Of a stretch of DNA of 7,814 nucleotides, positions 6,881 through 7,814 are shown in pieces. Numbering within the stretch: the first letter of the stretch is position 1; the number at the start of each line of letters is the position of its first letter. Source of the DNA: Fidelibacterota bacterium (lineage in GTDB: Bacteria > Marinisomatota > Marinisomatia > Marinisomatales > UBA1611); contig PBKF01000035.1 in NCBI GenBank assembly GCA_002722105.1, forward strand, positions 12,060 through 19,873, written 5' to 3'. A program made the translations under genes and the position numbers. Under the pieces are notes generated by a model. The model was given only the letters and a program-made list of their open reading frames with translations. It was not told the DNA's origin and ran no database searches.

Positions 6881-7814
6881 TTAGTCAGCAAACAATTTCT
6901 TTTTCAAACATTTCAATTTTGATATTGGAAATTGTGCACCGGATTGTTGGATGATTTCTTCTGCCATAAGACCACCCATCTTTCCTGATTGTTCGTAAGA
7001 TAATTCTTTTGCAAGCCCTGCCAAAAAGCCTGCGGCATACATATCACCGGCTCCTGTTGAATCGAATGCTTTTATCTGTCTTGGTGGAATAAATGTTTTT
7101 TTATCATTCTCCAGAACTAAAGACCCTTTTTTTCCTAGTTTTATTCCTGCATGATTTATCATTTTCATTAGATAGGTGGAAGTCAATAAATAATCTTCGG
7201 AATCAAACAAAATAGCAAGTTCAGATTGATTTGCAAATAATAGATCGACATCATTTTCAATCAATTTTAAAAAATGTTTTTTATTTCTCTCTACAGCAAA
7301 TGGATCAGCAACATCAAAGACAATTTTGACATCATGGTCTTTTGAAATTTGTATTGCTTTTTCTATGGCTGATTTTTGTGATTCTGTATCCCACATGTAG
7401 CCGGTAAAATATAAATAATCAGCCTGAATTAATTTTGCTTCATCTATGTCATTATCAGAAAATTCTCTACAGATACCTAAATGTGTATTCATCGTACGTT
7501 CACCATCTGGCGTAACTAAAACTATACTTGATCCTGTTGAACCATCTACCTGAGTCAGCCCTGAGCTTACACCATATTCTTTAGTTCGACTTAAGTAGAT
7601 ATCACCAAATGAATCATTACCAATTTTGCCTGCTATTAAACTTGGAGTTCCAAGGCCAGAACAAGCTAAGATAGTATTTGGTGCTGAACCACCAGGGTGA
7701 TATTCAGGAGTGGTTTCTTTAAAATAATGTAGTATATCAGACTGACGATTTTCATCTACTAAATACATAATTCCTTTTTGTAAACCCAATGATGAAAGAT
7801 CTGCATCAGTTGCG
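6881..7814 (-). CDS. PfkB-family carbohydrate/nucleoside kinase, adenosine-kinase-like (5'-truncated by the window edge)
   Basis: ATP-dependent kinase of the ribokinase/PfkB fold; cytoplasmic. The frame stays open through the right edge of the window (upstream residues read ATDADLSSLGLQKG), and the family needs an N-terminal strand before this, so the TTG at 7789 is not the start; roughly 30 residues are outside. Numbering from 7789: GGSAPNT (33-39) is the substrate-binding signature, GKIGNDSFGD (54-63) is typical, NQSE (187-190) is the NxxE magnesium-linked motif, and STGAGD (244-249) holds the anion hole and catalytic Asp249. The segment KGIMYLVDE followed by GGSAPNT and the C-terminal GGLMAEEIIQQSGAQ resembles bacterial proteins labelled adenosine kinase or sugar kinase. 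Substrate (adenosine, ribose, fructose or another sugar) is not settled by sequence. No key residue is missing. The TPR lipoprotein gene follows after 87 bp. Confidence 0.92.
   Translation of the reverse strand, partial: ATDADLSSLGLQKGIMYLVDENRQSDILHYFKETTPEYHPGGSAPNTILACSGLGTPSLIAGKIGNDSFGDIYLSRTKEYGVSSGLTQVDGSTGSSIVLVTPDGERTMNTHLGICREFSDNDIDEAKLIQADYLYFTGYMWDTESQKSAIEKAIQISKDHDVKIVFDVADPFAVERNKKHFLKLIENDVDLLFANQSELAILFDSEDYLLTSTYLMKMINHAGIKLGKKGSLVLENDKKTFIPPRQIKAFDSTGAGDMYAAGFLAGLAKELSYEQSGKMGGLMAEEIIQQSGAQFPISKLKCLKKKLFAD

Noticed and set aside
7787..7789. TTG at 7787-7789 as the start of the PfkB-family kinase
   Set aside because: The frame stays open to the edge of the window and the residues upstream fit the family; the N-terminal strand would be missing.
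1..7814. Defence island, prophage or mobile element
   Set aside because: MoxR ATPases and VWA-like proteins can appear in defence or ternary systems, but here the partners are ordinary housekeeping and metabolic genes, with no integrase, transposase, nuclease, direct repeats or visible composition shift.

Overview
The window is an AT-rich (I estimate mid-30s % GC), densely coding chromosomal segment with seven protein genes, two of them cut by the window edges. I see no RNA genes, insertion sequences, CRISPR arrays or phage genes. The gene set suggests a Gram-negative bacterium: a periplasmic-type gamma-glutamyltransferase, a lipoprotein with a typical signal peptide, and a MoxR/DUF58 pair. 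Shine-Dalgarno signals are weak or absent before most genes. Together with the low GC and the style of the MoxR, DUF58 and PfkB proteins, this makes me lean towards the Bacteroidota/FCB side, possibly a marine lineage such as Marinimicrobia. That placement is an inference without any marker-gene test.

Layout from left to right: (1) the 3' three quarters of a gamma-glutamyltransferase gene (+ strand, 1-1317); (2) an M20-family amidohydrolase (- strand, 1314-2483), whose stop codon overlaps the ggt stop in a shared TTAA; (3) rlmN (- strand, 2496-3536), lying 12 bp upstream of the amidohydrolase and probably co-transcribed with it; (4) a 213-bp divergent intergenic region holding AT-rich inverted repeats and -10-like hexamers; (5) a MoxR AAA+ ATPase gene followed after 3 bp by a DUF58/VWA-like gene (+ strand, 3750-5651), a tight two-gene operon; (6) a 29-bp convergent gap with a hairpin whose arms contain both flanking stop codons; (7) a TPR-repeat lipoprotein gene (- strand, true start probably 6793); (8) a PfkB-family sugar/nucleoside kinase (- strand, 6881 to beyond the right edge).

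Functionally, gamma-glutamyltransferase and the M20 amidohydrolase both break amide bonds of amino-acid conjugates, fitting peptide or amino-acid scavenging, but they are convergent and so not one operon. RlmN is a housekeeping RNA methyltransferase. MoxR plus DUF58 is a widespread chaperone-like pair that normally belongs to a larger cluster with membrane VWA (BatA/BatB) proteins. Here the pair stands alone, and a TPR lipoprotein faces it. I found no convincing new biological system. The points most worth a second look are the minimal MoxR-DUF58 module beside a TPR lipoprotein, the dyad in the rlmN/moxR intergenic region, and the two very compact convergent gene ends.
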